10,801 nucleotides of DNA, taken from Acidobacteriota bacterium. GTDB taxonomy: Bacteria > Acidobacteriota > Terriglobia > Terriglobales > Acidobacteriaceae. A program made the position numbers and the translations under genes. The notes below the pieces were generated by a model. The model had not been told where the DNA came from. It ran no database searches and saw nothing but the letters and a program-made list of their open reading frames with translations. Position 1 is the stretch's first letter; every line of letters starts with the position of its first letter. Of this stretch, positions 1-6,642 are shown in pieces. The DNA lies in the NCBI GenBank assembly GCA_028873155.1, contig JAGWML010000094.1, positions 1-10,801 on the forward strand, given 5' to 3'.

Positions 1-51
1 GAGGCGCGCTATCCTAGATCTTCCGGCGCCGCGACTGACTCTGCTGCGCCG

Positions 52-1428
52 GTGAGTGAGCCACAGCACATGCCTGAAGAATCCGCCTCCACCACGCCGA
101 AGCCCGTTGCCCCTGTAGCCACCATCGCCACCCTTGGCCTGCATGAAGGTCAGTCTGTCACGCTGCGCGGATGGCTCTACAACCTGCGCGAGAGCGGCAA
201 GCTGCTCTTCCCCATCTTTCGCGACGGCACGGGCACAGTGCAGGGCGTTGCCCATGTGAAGAGCGTCTCGCCGGAGGTCTTTGAAGCACTGAAAGGGCTC
301 ACGCAGGAGTCGTCCGTCATCGTCACCGGCAAAGTGCGTGCCGACAAGCGCGCGCCCGGCGGCTATGAGCTCGACGTCGAAGACCTGCAGGTGGTGCAGC
401 GCGTGCCGGAGTCGGATCCGTACCCCATCACGCTCAAAGAGCACGGCGTCGATTTCCTGATGGAGCATCGGCATCTTTGGGTGCGCTCACCGCGCCAGTC
501 GGCCATTCTGCGCATCCGTGCGGAGATCATGCGCGCCGCAGCGGAGTACTTTGACACGAACGGCTTCATCCGCACTGACCCGCCCATTCTCACCCCCGCC
601 GCCTGCGAGGGCACCTCGACGCTCTTCCCCGTCGATTACTTCGGCGATCCCGCATTCCTCACGCAGAGCGGCCAGCTCTATATCGAGTCCACTGCGCTCG
701 CACTGGGCAAGGTCTACAGCTTCGGCCCGACCTTTCGCGCCGAGAAGTCGAAGACGCGCCGTCACCTCACGGAATTCTGGATGATCGAGCCAGAGGTAGC
801 CTACTGCGATCTGGACGGACTTCTGGAGCTGGCCGAGAACTTCCTTTCGCACATTGTGCAGAGCGTGCTGAAGAACCGCGCATCGGAGCTGGCCGTGATC
901 GGCCGTGACCCGGAGAAGCTGAAAAACATCCTGCCGCCTTTCCCGCGTCTGCGCTACGACAAGGCCGTCGAAATTCTGAACGAAGCACATAGGAAAGGTG
1001 AACTCGAAAATCCATTTGAGTACGGGAACGACTTTGGTTCGCCGGACGAGACGTGGCTCAGTTCGCAGTTTGATCGGCCCGTGATGGTGCACCGCTACCC
1101 TGCCGACGTGAAGGCCTTCTATATGGAGCCCGACCCAGCCGACGCGCGCTTTGCCTTGTGCGTCGACGTGCTCGCGCCGGAGGGCTACGGCGAAGTCATT
1201 GGCGGTTCGCAGCGCGTTTCGAGTTATGAGCTGCTCAAGAGCCGCATCGAGCACCACAAGCTTCCGCTTGAAGCCTTCCAGTGGTATCTCGACCTGCGCC
1301 GCTACGGGTCGGTGCCCCACGCAGGCTTCGGCATGGGCATTGAGCGCGTCGTAGCCTGGGTATGCGCTCTCGATCATGTGCGCGAGACGATTCCTTTCGC
1401 GCGCACGCTGCATCGCATCTATCCCTGA
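52..1428 (+). CDS. asnS: Asparaginyl-tRNA synthetase (class II)
   Basis: This cytoplasmic enzyme charges tRNA-Asn with asparagine using ATP. The 458-residue product is close to the family's usual length (E. coli about 466). Residues about 30-115 form the OB-fold anticodon-binding domain (TLRGWLYNLRESGK, then FRDGTGTVQGV). The class II catalytic core follows: motif 2 around residues 228-247 (FRAEKSKTRRHLTEFWMIEP), a GGSQRVSSYE segment, and motif 3 at 425-437 (GFGMGIERVVAWV, with the conserved Arg432). The EFWMIEPE motif and the C-terminal IPFARTLHRIYP favour AsnRS over AspRS. The start is uncertain. The GTG at 52 has no clear Shine-Dalgarno, an in-frame ATG lies at 70, and the frame stays open to the window edge. 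The first 25 or so residues are Pro/Ala/Thr-rich and precede the conserved core, so the choice does not affect function. The gene converges on the TonB receptor gene. Confidence 0.96.
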   Translation: MSEPQHMPEESASTTPKPVAPVATIATLGLHEGQSVTLRGWLYNLRESGKLLFPIFRDGTGTVQGVAHVKSVSPEVFEALKGLTQESSVIVTGKVRADKRAPGGYELDVEDLQVVQRVPESDPYPITLKEHGVDFLMEHRHLWVRSPRQSAILRIRAEIMRAAAEYFDTNGFIRTDPPILTPAACEGTSTLFPVDYFGDPAFLTQSGQLYIESTALALGKVYSFGPTFRAEKSKTRRHLTEFWMIEPEVAYCDLDGLLELAENFLSHIVQSVLKNRASELAVIGRDPEKLKNILPPFPRLRYDKAVEILNEAHRKGELENPFEYGNDFGSPDETWLSSQFDRPVMVHRYPADVKAFYMEPDPADARFALCVDVLAPEGYGEVIGGSQRVSSYELLKSRIEHHKLPLEAFQWYLDLRRYGSVPHAGFGMGIERVVAWVCALDHVRETIPFARTLHRIYP

Positions 1429-1455
1429 TCCATCTTGAAACCTCGCCGAAGCAAA

Positions 1456-1483
1456 AAACGCGGCAGCCCAAGCTGCCGCGTTT
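1456..1483. terminator. Bidirectional intrinsic terminator between asnS and the TonB receptor gene
   Basis: A perfect 12-bp stem (arms 1456-1467 and 1472-1483, AAACGCGGCAGC / GCTGCCGCGTTT) closes on a 4-nt CCAA loop. On the + strand it is followed by TTTCTTGTT. On the - strand the arm runs into six T's (complement of A1453-A1458). It lies in the 75-bp gap between convergent genes, so it probably ends transcripts from both sides. Confidence 0.93.
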
Positions 1484-1503
1484 CTTGTTGCCACCCTTGT
1501 GCG

Positions 1504-4500
1504 TCAAAAGGTGAGCCGTACCGCCATCTGTATCTGACGAATGTTGTAGGCAAAGTTGCTGTTGTCGGTTCCCGTCACTGAGCCGAAGGGCGTAGCAGTG
1601 TAGGGCACCAAGGCATTGATGTGCCTGGTGGTGTCTTCTGAGACCGTATAGGCCAAAGTGCCCACGCTGGTCACGTTCTGGTGGTTGGTCAGGTTAAACG
1701 CTTCGGCAAGGAATTCCAGCTTGTAGTGCTCGCGCACGACGATGCTCTTGGACGCCCGCATGTCGACGAACCACGTACTCGGGTACTGAAACGCATTGCG
1801 ATCAAAGAGCGGAACGCGGTTGGCCCCATTGCTGCCATTGAATGAGCCGGTGCTGATGATCGAAGCCTGCGTAGCCTGGCCCGGCGTGAGATACAGCTTC
1901 GACGACGAGCCGCTGATGCCGGCCGAGTAGGGTAGGCCGCTCTGCGTCTGGAAATCCGGCGCAAGCTGGAAGTCATTTAGCAGGTAGCCCAGCGGCCCGT
2001 GGAACCGCCAGGGCGACTGAACGACGCTGTAGAAGATAAAGCGGTACGGCACGTTCTGGTTGGAGTTGCCGTAGTCCAGCTTGATGTTCGCGGGGTCAAG
2101 CAGCGCCGTGGCCGCTGCGCCTGTGTTGTTGTTTTCGCCGTAGTCCAGCGCATGCGACCACGTGAAGTTCGTATTGAATGAGACTGAGTGCGAGAGGCGG
2201 TGCGCGTAGGTCGCAACCATGGCTGCATAGCTCGAAGAGACGCCACTGAAGATGTCGGTAATCGAGCTGAAGTTGGGGTTGGGGCGGTGGTTTGCGTTGG
2301 CGGTTGCAAAGTACGCATTGGCATTGAACGTGGTGCCGTTTGCGATTGGCCCCGCACTGGACGGATCATTGACGGTGAACGAAACCACCGTTGGCGCCGG
2401 CAGATTTGTGTCCACAAAGTCAGGCAGGCGGCGGCCCCAGGAACCAAGCCACGAGAGGCTAAAGACATCGTCCTTGCCCAACTGCTGTTCAAGCGTCAAG
2501 TCAGCCATGTGAATCTCTGGCAGCTTGAAGTTCTTGTCGATGTAGTACGCCGTCGCGTTGCCGCTGCTTCCCGTCAGACAGGTGCCATACGATGCGGAGG
2601 GCACGACCTGTGGAAAGATGGGCGCGCACGTAGCCGAAGGATTCAGCGTGGGATTCACCTGCCCCGCGGAGACGCCGGTGCCGATGAGTGCCTGATACAG
2701 CGTGGAGTTGATGGCGCGCGCATAGAACATACCGTAACCGCCGCGCAGAATCGTCTTGCCGCCGCCATACACGTCGTACGCGAAGCCGACGCGCGGCGCG
2801 AGATTCAGCTTGTAGTCAGGCAGCGAAGCGGTCTGCGGCAGCAGTGAGTTGGGCAGTTGCTGATTGGGAAACTGCTCGTACTCCCAGCGCACGCCCATCG
2901 TGAGGCTGAGCCTTGGGCTTGCCTTCCACTCGTCCTGCGCGAAGAGCGCGTAGTCGCCGGTTGTGAAGTCCAGCCCCGGTGCCCCTACACCCTGCGAGAA
3001 TGTCGTGTAGTTTTTTGCCGATTTACCGGCGACCGGGTTCTGCGAGAGGTAGAGGTCGGCGAGATAGTTGCCCAACGGCGTATTGCCCGTGTAGGAGTAA
3101 CCGCCGTACTGGTTGTAGAGATTCGAGACCAGGTCGTCGGTGTGGATGTAGTCCTCGCCGAACTTGAAGGTATGATTGCCGCGCACCCACACCACCGTAT
3201 CCGCAAGCTGCCAGCGGCGCTCATCCGGAAGGGCCGCTCGATTGAGAAACTGCGGCGTGCCGAACTGGAAGAAGCCGCTGAGGAAGACGTTCGGCGGCAA
3301 TCCCTGCGGGTTGACGTACCCGCTTGGCGTGTTGACCAGGTTGCCGTGCTCATACGCCGTGGGTGTCTGGTTGAATTCGAACTCGAAGTCGCGGCCATAC
3401 ATGAAGCGCGCTTCGTTGCTGATGTTGTTGGTGAAGAAGCTGTCGAGCTTGCCCACCATCCAGTTGTCGCGCACGTAGTCATTGCCGAAGCTGGCCATGC
3501 CGTACGCAACCGCCGGGCTGGTCTGAATGCCTGCCGGTGAACTCCAGCGCATCTGGTTGGCTTCCACCGATGCGTGGTTCTTCTGGTTAATCTGCCAGTC
3601 CACCTTGGGGAAGAAGATTACCTGCTCGCCGATGCGCGGCACGGTGCCCAGCATCGACGTGAGACCGACGATCCCGCTCGCGTAGTACGACGCCGCGCTC
3701 GTGTAACTAAGGCCGGTGTTCTTGGCGAGCTGGCACACCTGCGCATCCTGATAGCTGGGCGCTGCTGCACCGCTGGTCACGCCGCATGTCTTGCCCGTGG
3801 GCAGCGCTGAATCCGCTGCCGTATAAAAGTTCGCGTTGGCGCTGGTGCCCGCAATTGTGGCCGCTGCGGGAAAGTCATGGTAGAAACGATCGGCTGCGAC
3901 AAAGAAGAAGAGCTTGTCTTTTAGAATTGGCCCACCAAGAGTAAATCCATACTGGCGGCGCAGGTCAGTGGGCTTGAAGGATTGCACCGCGTAGGTGATG
4001 GGGCTCGAAGAGACCTGCACCGGATGCGTGACATACGAGTTCTGCGCATTCCAGTCGCTGTCGCGGTCATAGTAGTAGCCCTCGCCGTGGAACTGATTGG
4101 CGCCGCTCTTGGTCACCGAGTTCACAATGCCACCCGCCGAGCGCCCATACTCGACGGAATAATTCGAAGTGTTGACCTGAAATTCCTGGACTGCTGCCTT
4201 GATGGTCGAGTAGCCAGCACGCGTGCGACCGCGCTCTTCCGAAAAGAACGCCTGATTGTCGTCCGTACCGTCGATGGTCACGTTGTTCAGCAGCGTGCTC
4301 TGGCCGCGAAAACTGAGCAGGCCGTAGCCATTCACATCATTGACCACGCCCGGCGTGAGCAGCGCAAAAGCAGACCAGCGGTAGTTGTTCTCCGGCAGAT
4401 CCTGCAAGGCGAGCTGCGGCACCACTCCGGCAAAGTCGGGAGACGTGGTGTTCACCAATGGCGCCTCGCCGGTCACTTCTACTGTCTGGGCGGAACTGCC

Positions 4501-4854
4501 CACGGCCAGCCGTGCCTGCACGTCGGTCAGCAAGCCAACCTGAACCGTCAGATTCAGCGAGCGGTATTCGTTGAAGCCCGCCGCCGTAATCGTCACGTTA
4601 TAGGCGCCGGGCTGCAGGTGCAGAATGCGGAAGTATCCTGAGCCGTCTGTCACCGCCGTCTGCTCGGCGTTCGTGCCGAGGTTGCGCGCCGACACCTGCG
4701 CATTGGCAATCACCGCGCCAGTCGTGTCCTGCACTGTGCCGCCAATCGCGCCGTCCACCGCGGTCTGCGCAAAGATTCCGGCAGACCCAAGCGAAATCAG
4801 AAACAGCAGAGCGAATCCCGCTGAACATCGACGAAAGAAAGATCGAATTGTCAT
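1504..4854 (-). CDS. TonB-dependent receptor, Oar-like, with N-terminal carboxypeptidase-regulatory-like domain
   Basis: An outer-membrane receptor of the very large Oar-like family expanded in Acidobacteriota, expected to import or bind an unknown ligand with TonB energy. I start it at the ATG at 4854 (1116 aa) because AGGAG lies about 7 nt upstream. An earlier in-frame start at 4935 would put 27 residues with no signal-peptide character in front. Residues 1-29 are a signal peptide (RR, then a hydrophobic run ending IFA before QTAVDG). About 33-115 is a CarboxypepD-regulatory-like beta-sandwich (GGTVQDTTGAVIANAQVSA, TDGSGYFRILHLQPGAYNV). A plug domain follows (LLSFRGQSTLLNNVTIDGTD, EYGRSAGGIVNSVTKSG), then a long beta-barrel ending in LTF, the terminal aromatic typical of BAM substrates. 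No SusD, sigma/anti-sigma or substrate enzyme is adjacent, so the ligand cannot be inferred. Long opposite-strand frames within it are GC-rich shadows. Confidence 0.93.
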   Translation of the reverse strand: MTIRSFFRRCSAGFALLFLISLGSAGIFAQTAVDGAIGGTVQDTTGAVIANAQVSARNLGTNAEQTAVTDGSGYFRILHLQPGAYNVTITAAGFNEYRSLNLTVQVGLLTDVQARLAVGSSAQTVEVTGEAPLVNTTSPDFAGVVPQLALQDLPENNYRWSAFALLTPGVVNDVNGYGLLSFRGQSTLLNNVTIDGTDDNQAFFSEERGRTRAGYSTIKAAVQEFQVNTSNYSVEYGRSAGGIVNSVTKSGANQFHGEGYYYDRDSDWNAQNSYVTHPVQVSSSPITYAVQSFKPTDLRRQYGFTLGGPILKDKLFFFVAADRFYHDFPAAATIAGTSANANFYTAADSALPTGKTCGVTSGAAAPSYQDAQVCQLAKNTGLSYTSAASYYASGIVGLTSMLGTVPRIGEQVIFFPKVDWQINQKNHASVEANQMRWSSPAGIQTSPAVAYGMASFGNDYVRDNWMVGKLDSFFTNNISNEARFMYGRDFEFEFNQTPTAYEHGNLVNTPSGYVNPQGLPPNVFLSGFFQFGTPQFLNRAALPDERRWQLADTVVWVRGNHTFKFGEDYIHTDDLVSNLYNQYGGYSYTGNTPLGNYLADLYLSQNPVAGKSAKNYTTFSQGVGAPGLDFTTGDYALFAQDEWKASPRLSLTMGVRWEYEQFPNQQLPNSLLPQTASLPDYKLNLAPRVGFAYDVYGGGKTILRGGYGMFYARAINSTLYQALIGTGVSAGQVNPTLNPSATCAPIFPQVVPSASYGTCLTGSSGNATAYYIDKNFKLPEIHMADLTLEQQLGKDDVFSLSWLGSWGRRLPDFVDTNLPAPTVVSFTVNDPSSAGPIANGTTFNANAYFATANANHRPNPNFSSITDIFSGVSSSYAAMVATYAHRLSHSVSFNTNFTWSHALDYGENNNTGAAATALLDPANIKLDYGNSNQNVPYRFIFYSVVQSPWRFHGPLGYLLNDFQLAPDFQTQSGLPYSAGISGSSSKLYLTPGQATQASIISTGSFNGSNGANRVPLFDRNAFQYPSTWFVDMRASKSIVVREHYKLEFLAEAFNLTNHQNVTSVGTLAYTVSEDTTRHINALVPYTATPFGSVTGTDNSNFAYNIRQIQMAVRLTF

Positions 4855-4935
4855 TGAGGCTCTCCTAAAAAGTTCATCCCGCAATGTGCAACCTGCATGG
4901 CCCACCCAGGCGTTCCGAGACTTGCAAACGAACAC

Positions 4936-4986
4936 CCGTGATTGAACGACAGTATCCGCCTATAGGGGTCGTTCTAACCGTGATTG
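4936..4986. repeat. Inverted repeat GAACGAC/GTCGTTC flanked by direct repeats CCGTGATTG
   Basis: Arms GAACGAC (4944-4950) and GTCGTTC (4968-4974) are exact complements separated by 17 nt that include the 8-bp palindrome CCTATAGG (4959-4966). CCGTGATTG occurs at 4936-4944 and again at 4978-4986, 42 bp apart. The set lies in the predicted leader of the receptor gene, 80-130 bp before its ATG. It could be a regulator site or an RNA structure; function is inferred only from position and symmetry. Confidence 0.5.
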
Positions 4987-4993
4987 TGAGCCG

Positions 4994-5028
4994 TGGGCGT
5001 TTCTTTTCTGTGGAATTCCTGGGCGTTT
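4994..5028. repeat. Direct repeat TGGGCGTTT, two copies 26 bp apart
   Basis: The 9-mer is identical at 4994-5002 and 5020-5028 (AAACGCCCA on the receptor-coding strand). The second copy overlaps the predicted -10 box of the receptor promoter, so a protein bound there would contact the core promoter. Its significance is unproven. Confidence 0.4.
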
Positions 5029-5053
5029 ATCCAGCATGACAAAGCTGTGTCAA
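5026..5053 (-). promoter_or_regulatory. Candidate sigma-70 promoter of the TonB receptor gene
   Basis: On the minus strand a perfect -35 TTGACA (5053-5048) is followed, after a 16-bp spacer, by GATAAA (5031-5026), which matches 4 of 6 positions of the -10 consensus. Transcription would begin near 5019 and give a leader of about 165 nt before the ATG at 4854. Confidence 0.55.
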
Positions 5054-5219
5054 CAGAAAGTGAACAGCCATGAGCAGTGCGTCCGCACGCATCGTCCGCA
5101 AGCACTCTAAGAAGGTGTCAGTGCCAAAAGCAAGAGCAAAGCTGTGAGGGCGAGCACAGAATCCTGCAGCGGGTTTTCGTTATCTAACGGTTGTCACTTG
5201 ATCGAGGAGAGGTTTAAAA

Positions 5220-5843
5220 ATGACATGGAGCGCCGAAGCTGTCGATGAATTGAAGTTAGCCCCCACCATGGAAGGTGTTCTGCCGGCCATTCACCGGCGC
5301 TGGAGTCCACGCGCCTTTGACAAGCACGATGTCGCGGCTGGCGATCTGACCCGCCTCTTTGAGGCTGCGCGATGGGCTCCGTCCTCCTACAACGAACAGC
5401 CGTGGCGTTTTCTTGTGGGGCATCGCGGCACCGCTACTCATCAGAAGATTGTCTCCTCGCTCATTCCATTCAACCAGTTATGGGCCGCCCAGGCTCCGGT
5501 GTTGATCCTTGGCACAGCGAAGACGCACTTCTCCCACGATGGCTCTGAAAATATCTATGCGTTCTACGATCTGGGCGCGGCCACAGCACTGCTCACGGTA
5601 CAAGCAGCCGCTCTGGGCCTCGCGACGCATCAGATGGGTGGCTTTGACCATGAAGCAGCACGCCATGCACTCGAGATTCCCGACGATTTCCTCATCGGTT
5701 CCGTCACTGCGCTCGGCTACCTGGGCGACCCAGCAACGCTCGCCAACGAGCGCATGATCGCGCAGGAAGTGGCTCCGCGCACGCGTAGGCCATTGAGCGA
5801 GATCGTGCTTTCTGCGTGGGGTGAACCGGCCCGCCTCGGCTAA
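5220..5843 (+). CDS. Nitroreductase family protein (FMN-dependent oxidoreductase)
   Basis: A soluble cytoplasmic flavoprotein of the nitroreductase fold, expected to bind FMN as a dimer and use NAD(P)H to reduce nitro-aromatics, quinones or similar substrates. The physiological substrate is not deducible. At 207 aa it is typical of the single-domain family. FMN-phosphate-site residues are visible at 26-32 (RRWSPRA). The signature WAPSSYNEQPWRF lies at about 52-64, and the C-terminal flavin-contacting segment GLATHQMGGFD is at about 133-143, followed by ALGYLGDP. The ATG at 5220 is supported by a strong GAGGAGAGG (5204-5212) 7 nt upstream. It is divergent from the TonB receptor gene. It is followed after 48 nt by the DUF218 gene on the same strand, so co-transcription is plausible. 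There is no hydrophobic signal or membrane segment. Confidence 0.93.
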   Translation: MTWSAEAVDELKLAPTMEGVLPAIHRRWSPRAFDKHDVAAGDLTRLFEAARWAPSSYNEQPWRFLVGHRGTATHQKIVSSLIPFNQLWAAQAPVLILGTAKTHFSHDGSENIYAFYDLGAATALLTVQAAALGLATHQMGGFDHEAARHALEIPDDFLIGSVTALGYLGDPATLANERMIAQEVAPRTRRPLSEIVLSAWGEPARLG

Positions 5844-5877
5844 TCGCGCATTGCAGCGGCGCGATACAGTGGAGGCT

Positions 5878-5884
5878 GGAGGAG
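5878..5884 (+). promoter_or_regulatory. Strong ribosome-binding site that fixes a TTG start
   Basis: GGAGGAG lies exactly 7 nt before the TTG at 5892. No ATG or GTG in that frame occurs near the beginning of the conserved domain or between this TTG and the stop of the preceding gene, so this site decides the start of the DUF218 protein. Confidence 0.75.
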
Positions 5885-5891
5885 TAGTCGT

Positions 5892-6578
5892 TTGACCCCA
5901 CGCGAGTCGCGCCGCCAGCAGCCCACACGAAGTTCTCGGCACCGTACCGCTTCTCTGCGGCGCAAGCAGCCGCGCTGGCGAAGGCGCGCCTGGGTGCTGC
6001 TCGCCGGGCTCGTTGGCGGTGTTGCGGTCTGGGCTGTGCTGGCGCGAGCCCTCGCGCCCACGTCCAATACCGATCGCACACGCTTTGACGCCATCGTCGT
6101 TCTCGGCACGCAATCCGATTCCGACGGCAACCCCACTCCGTGCCAGCTCGCGCGCGTCACGGAGGCTGTCGCTGAGTACGAGCGAGGAGTTGCCCCGCGC
6201 ATCATCTTCACCGGCGGCGCCGTCGCCAACCAGTTTGTGGAGGCCGATGGCATGGCGCACGCCGCCGAGGCTCGCGGCCTGCCCGCCTCGGTCATCCTGG
6301 AGGAAACCCAGGCCCGCGACACGATCCACAACGCCTGCTACACGGCGCGCCTGATGCAGGCCCACGGATGGCGCTCGGCCGAGATTGTTTCCAGCGCGGG
6401 CCAGCTGCCTCGCGCAGCGCTCATCTTTCACCATCTGCCCATCGAGTGGCGCATGCACGCAGCGCCGCCCATGGAACCGCCGTCCGCAGCCGGGTCAGCC
6501 GCCTTTTCGAGTCTTGAAACGCTCAAGACCGTCTACTATCTCCTGTATTCCAGTTGGGCCGAGCGCTGTTCCGGCTAA
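5892..6578 (+). CDS. DUF218 / YdcF-SanA-ElyC family membrane-anchored protein
   Basis: A 228-residue protein with a very basic N-terminus (13 Arg/Lys in the first 32 residues), one transmembrane helix at about 33-54 (WVLLAGLVGGVAVWAVLARA), then a DUF218 domain. Domain hallmarks are DAIVVLGTQSDSDG (66-79), the FTGGA loop (106-110), and the E-x5-T-x2-N motif (ETQARDTIHN, Glu138/Thr144/Asn147). A later SSAGQLPRAALIFHHL segment also fits. Family members (SanA, ElyC, YdcF) are linked to envelope integrity and polysaccharide or peptidoglycan metabolism, but the biochemical activity is not established for most. The positive N-terminus predicts a cytoplasmic tail with the domain outside the inner membrane. 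Initiation is at TTG, with GGAGGAG 7 nt upstream. It lies 48 nt after the nitroreductase gene and 64 nt before a beta-barrel gene, so it may share a transcript with both. Confidence 0.88.
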   Translation: MTPRESRRQQPTRSSRHRTASLRRKQPRWRRRAWVLLAGLVGGVAVWAVLARALAPTSNTDRTRFDAIVVLGTQSDSDGNPTPCQLARVTEAVAEYERGVAPRIIFTGGAVANQFVEADGMAHAAEARGLPASVILEETQARDTIHNACYTARLMQAHGWRSAEIVSSAGQLPRAALIFHHLPIEWRMHAAPPMEPPSAAGSAAFSSLETLKTVYYLLYSSWAERCSG

Positions 6579-6605
6579 TCCGCCGCGATCGCCTGCCTGT
6601 CCGCA

Positions 6606-6633
6606 TTGTCCGGCCCCTGCCCGGTCCTGTAAG
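6606..6633 (+). promoter_or_regulatory. Weak candidate promoter immediately upstream of the beta-barrel gene
   Basis: TTGTCC (6606-6611, 4 of 6 matches to -35) and TGTAAG (6628-6633, 4 of 6 to -10) are 16 bp apart. A start about 7-9 nt downstream would fall at or within a few bases of the ATG at 6643, implying a leaderless or nearly leaderless message. The nearest purine-rich stretch (ACAGGG) abuts the ATG, too close for ordinary Shine-Dalgarno use. Weak evidence. Confidence 0.25.
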
Positions 6634-6642
6634 CTGACAGGG

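Larger units (their letters stand above)
4855..5219. other. Divergent intergenic region between the TonB receptor and nitroreductase genes
   Basis: These 365 bases carry no recognisable protein gene. They hold a promoter for the leftward receptor gene and a long receptor leader of about 165 nt. They also hold an inverted repeat (4944-4950 / 4968-4974), two pairs of 9-bp direct repeats, an 8-bp direct repeat CGTCCGCA (5080-5087 and 5093-5100), and the Shine-Dalgarno of the nitroreductase gene. I found no convincing -35/-10 pair for the rightward gene. A 25-codon Lys/Arg-rich frame at 5070-5147 has only a weak ribosome-binding site and is not called as a gene. Confidence 0.7.

Noticed and set aside
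487..1494. Long minus-strand frame opposite asnS (335 codons)
   Set aside because: It is antisense to a clear asnS gene, shows no domain and runs across the terminator hairpin. It is a GC-rich codon-bias shadow.
2188..4641. Several plus-strand frames of about 220 codons (2188-2847, 2857-3540, 3982-4641) opposite the TonB receptor
   Set aside because: All are antisense to continuous, motif-bearing receptor sequence. Their translations are low-information Val/Arg/Ala-rich sequences with no recognisable family.
4855..4935. 27-residue N-terminal extension of the TonB receptor to an ATG at 4935
   Set aside because: The extension is not signal-peptide-like, whereas the ATG at 4854 has AGGAG upstream and begins a textbook signal peptide.
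5478..6458. Minus-strand frame of 326 codons across the nitroreductase and DUF218 genes
   Set aside because: It spans two well-supported plus-strand genes and their intergenic gap and has no domain features.
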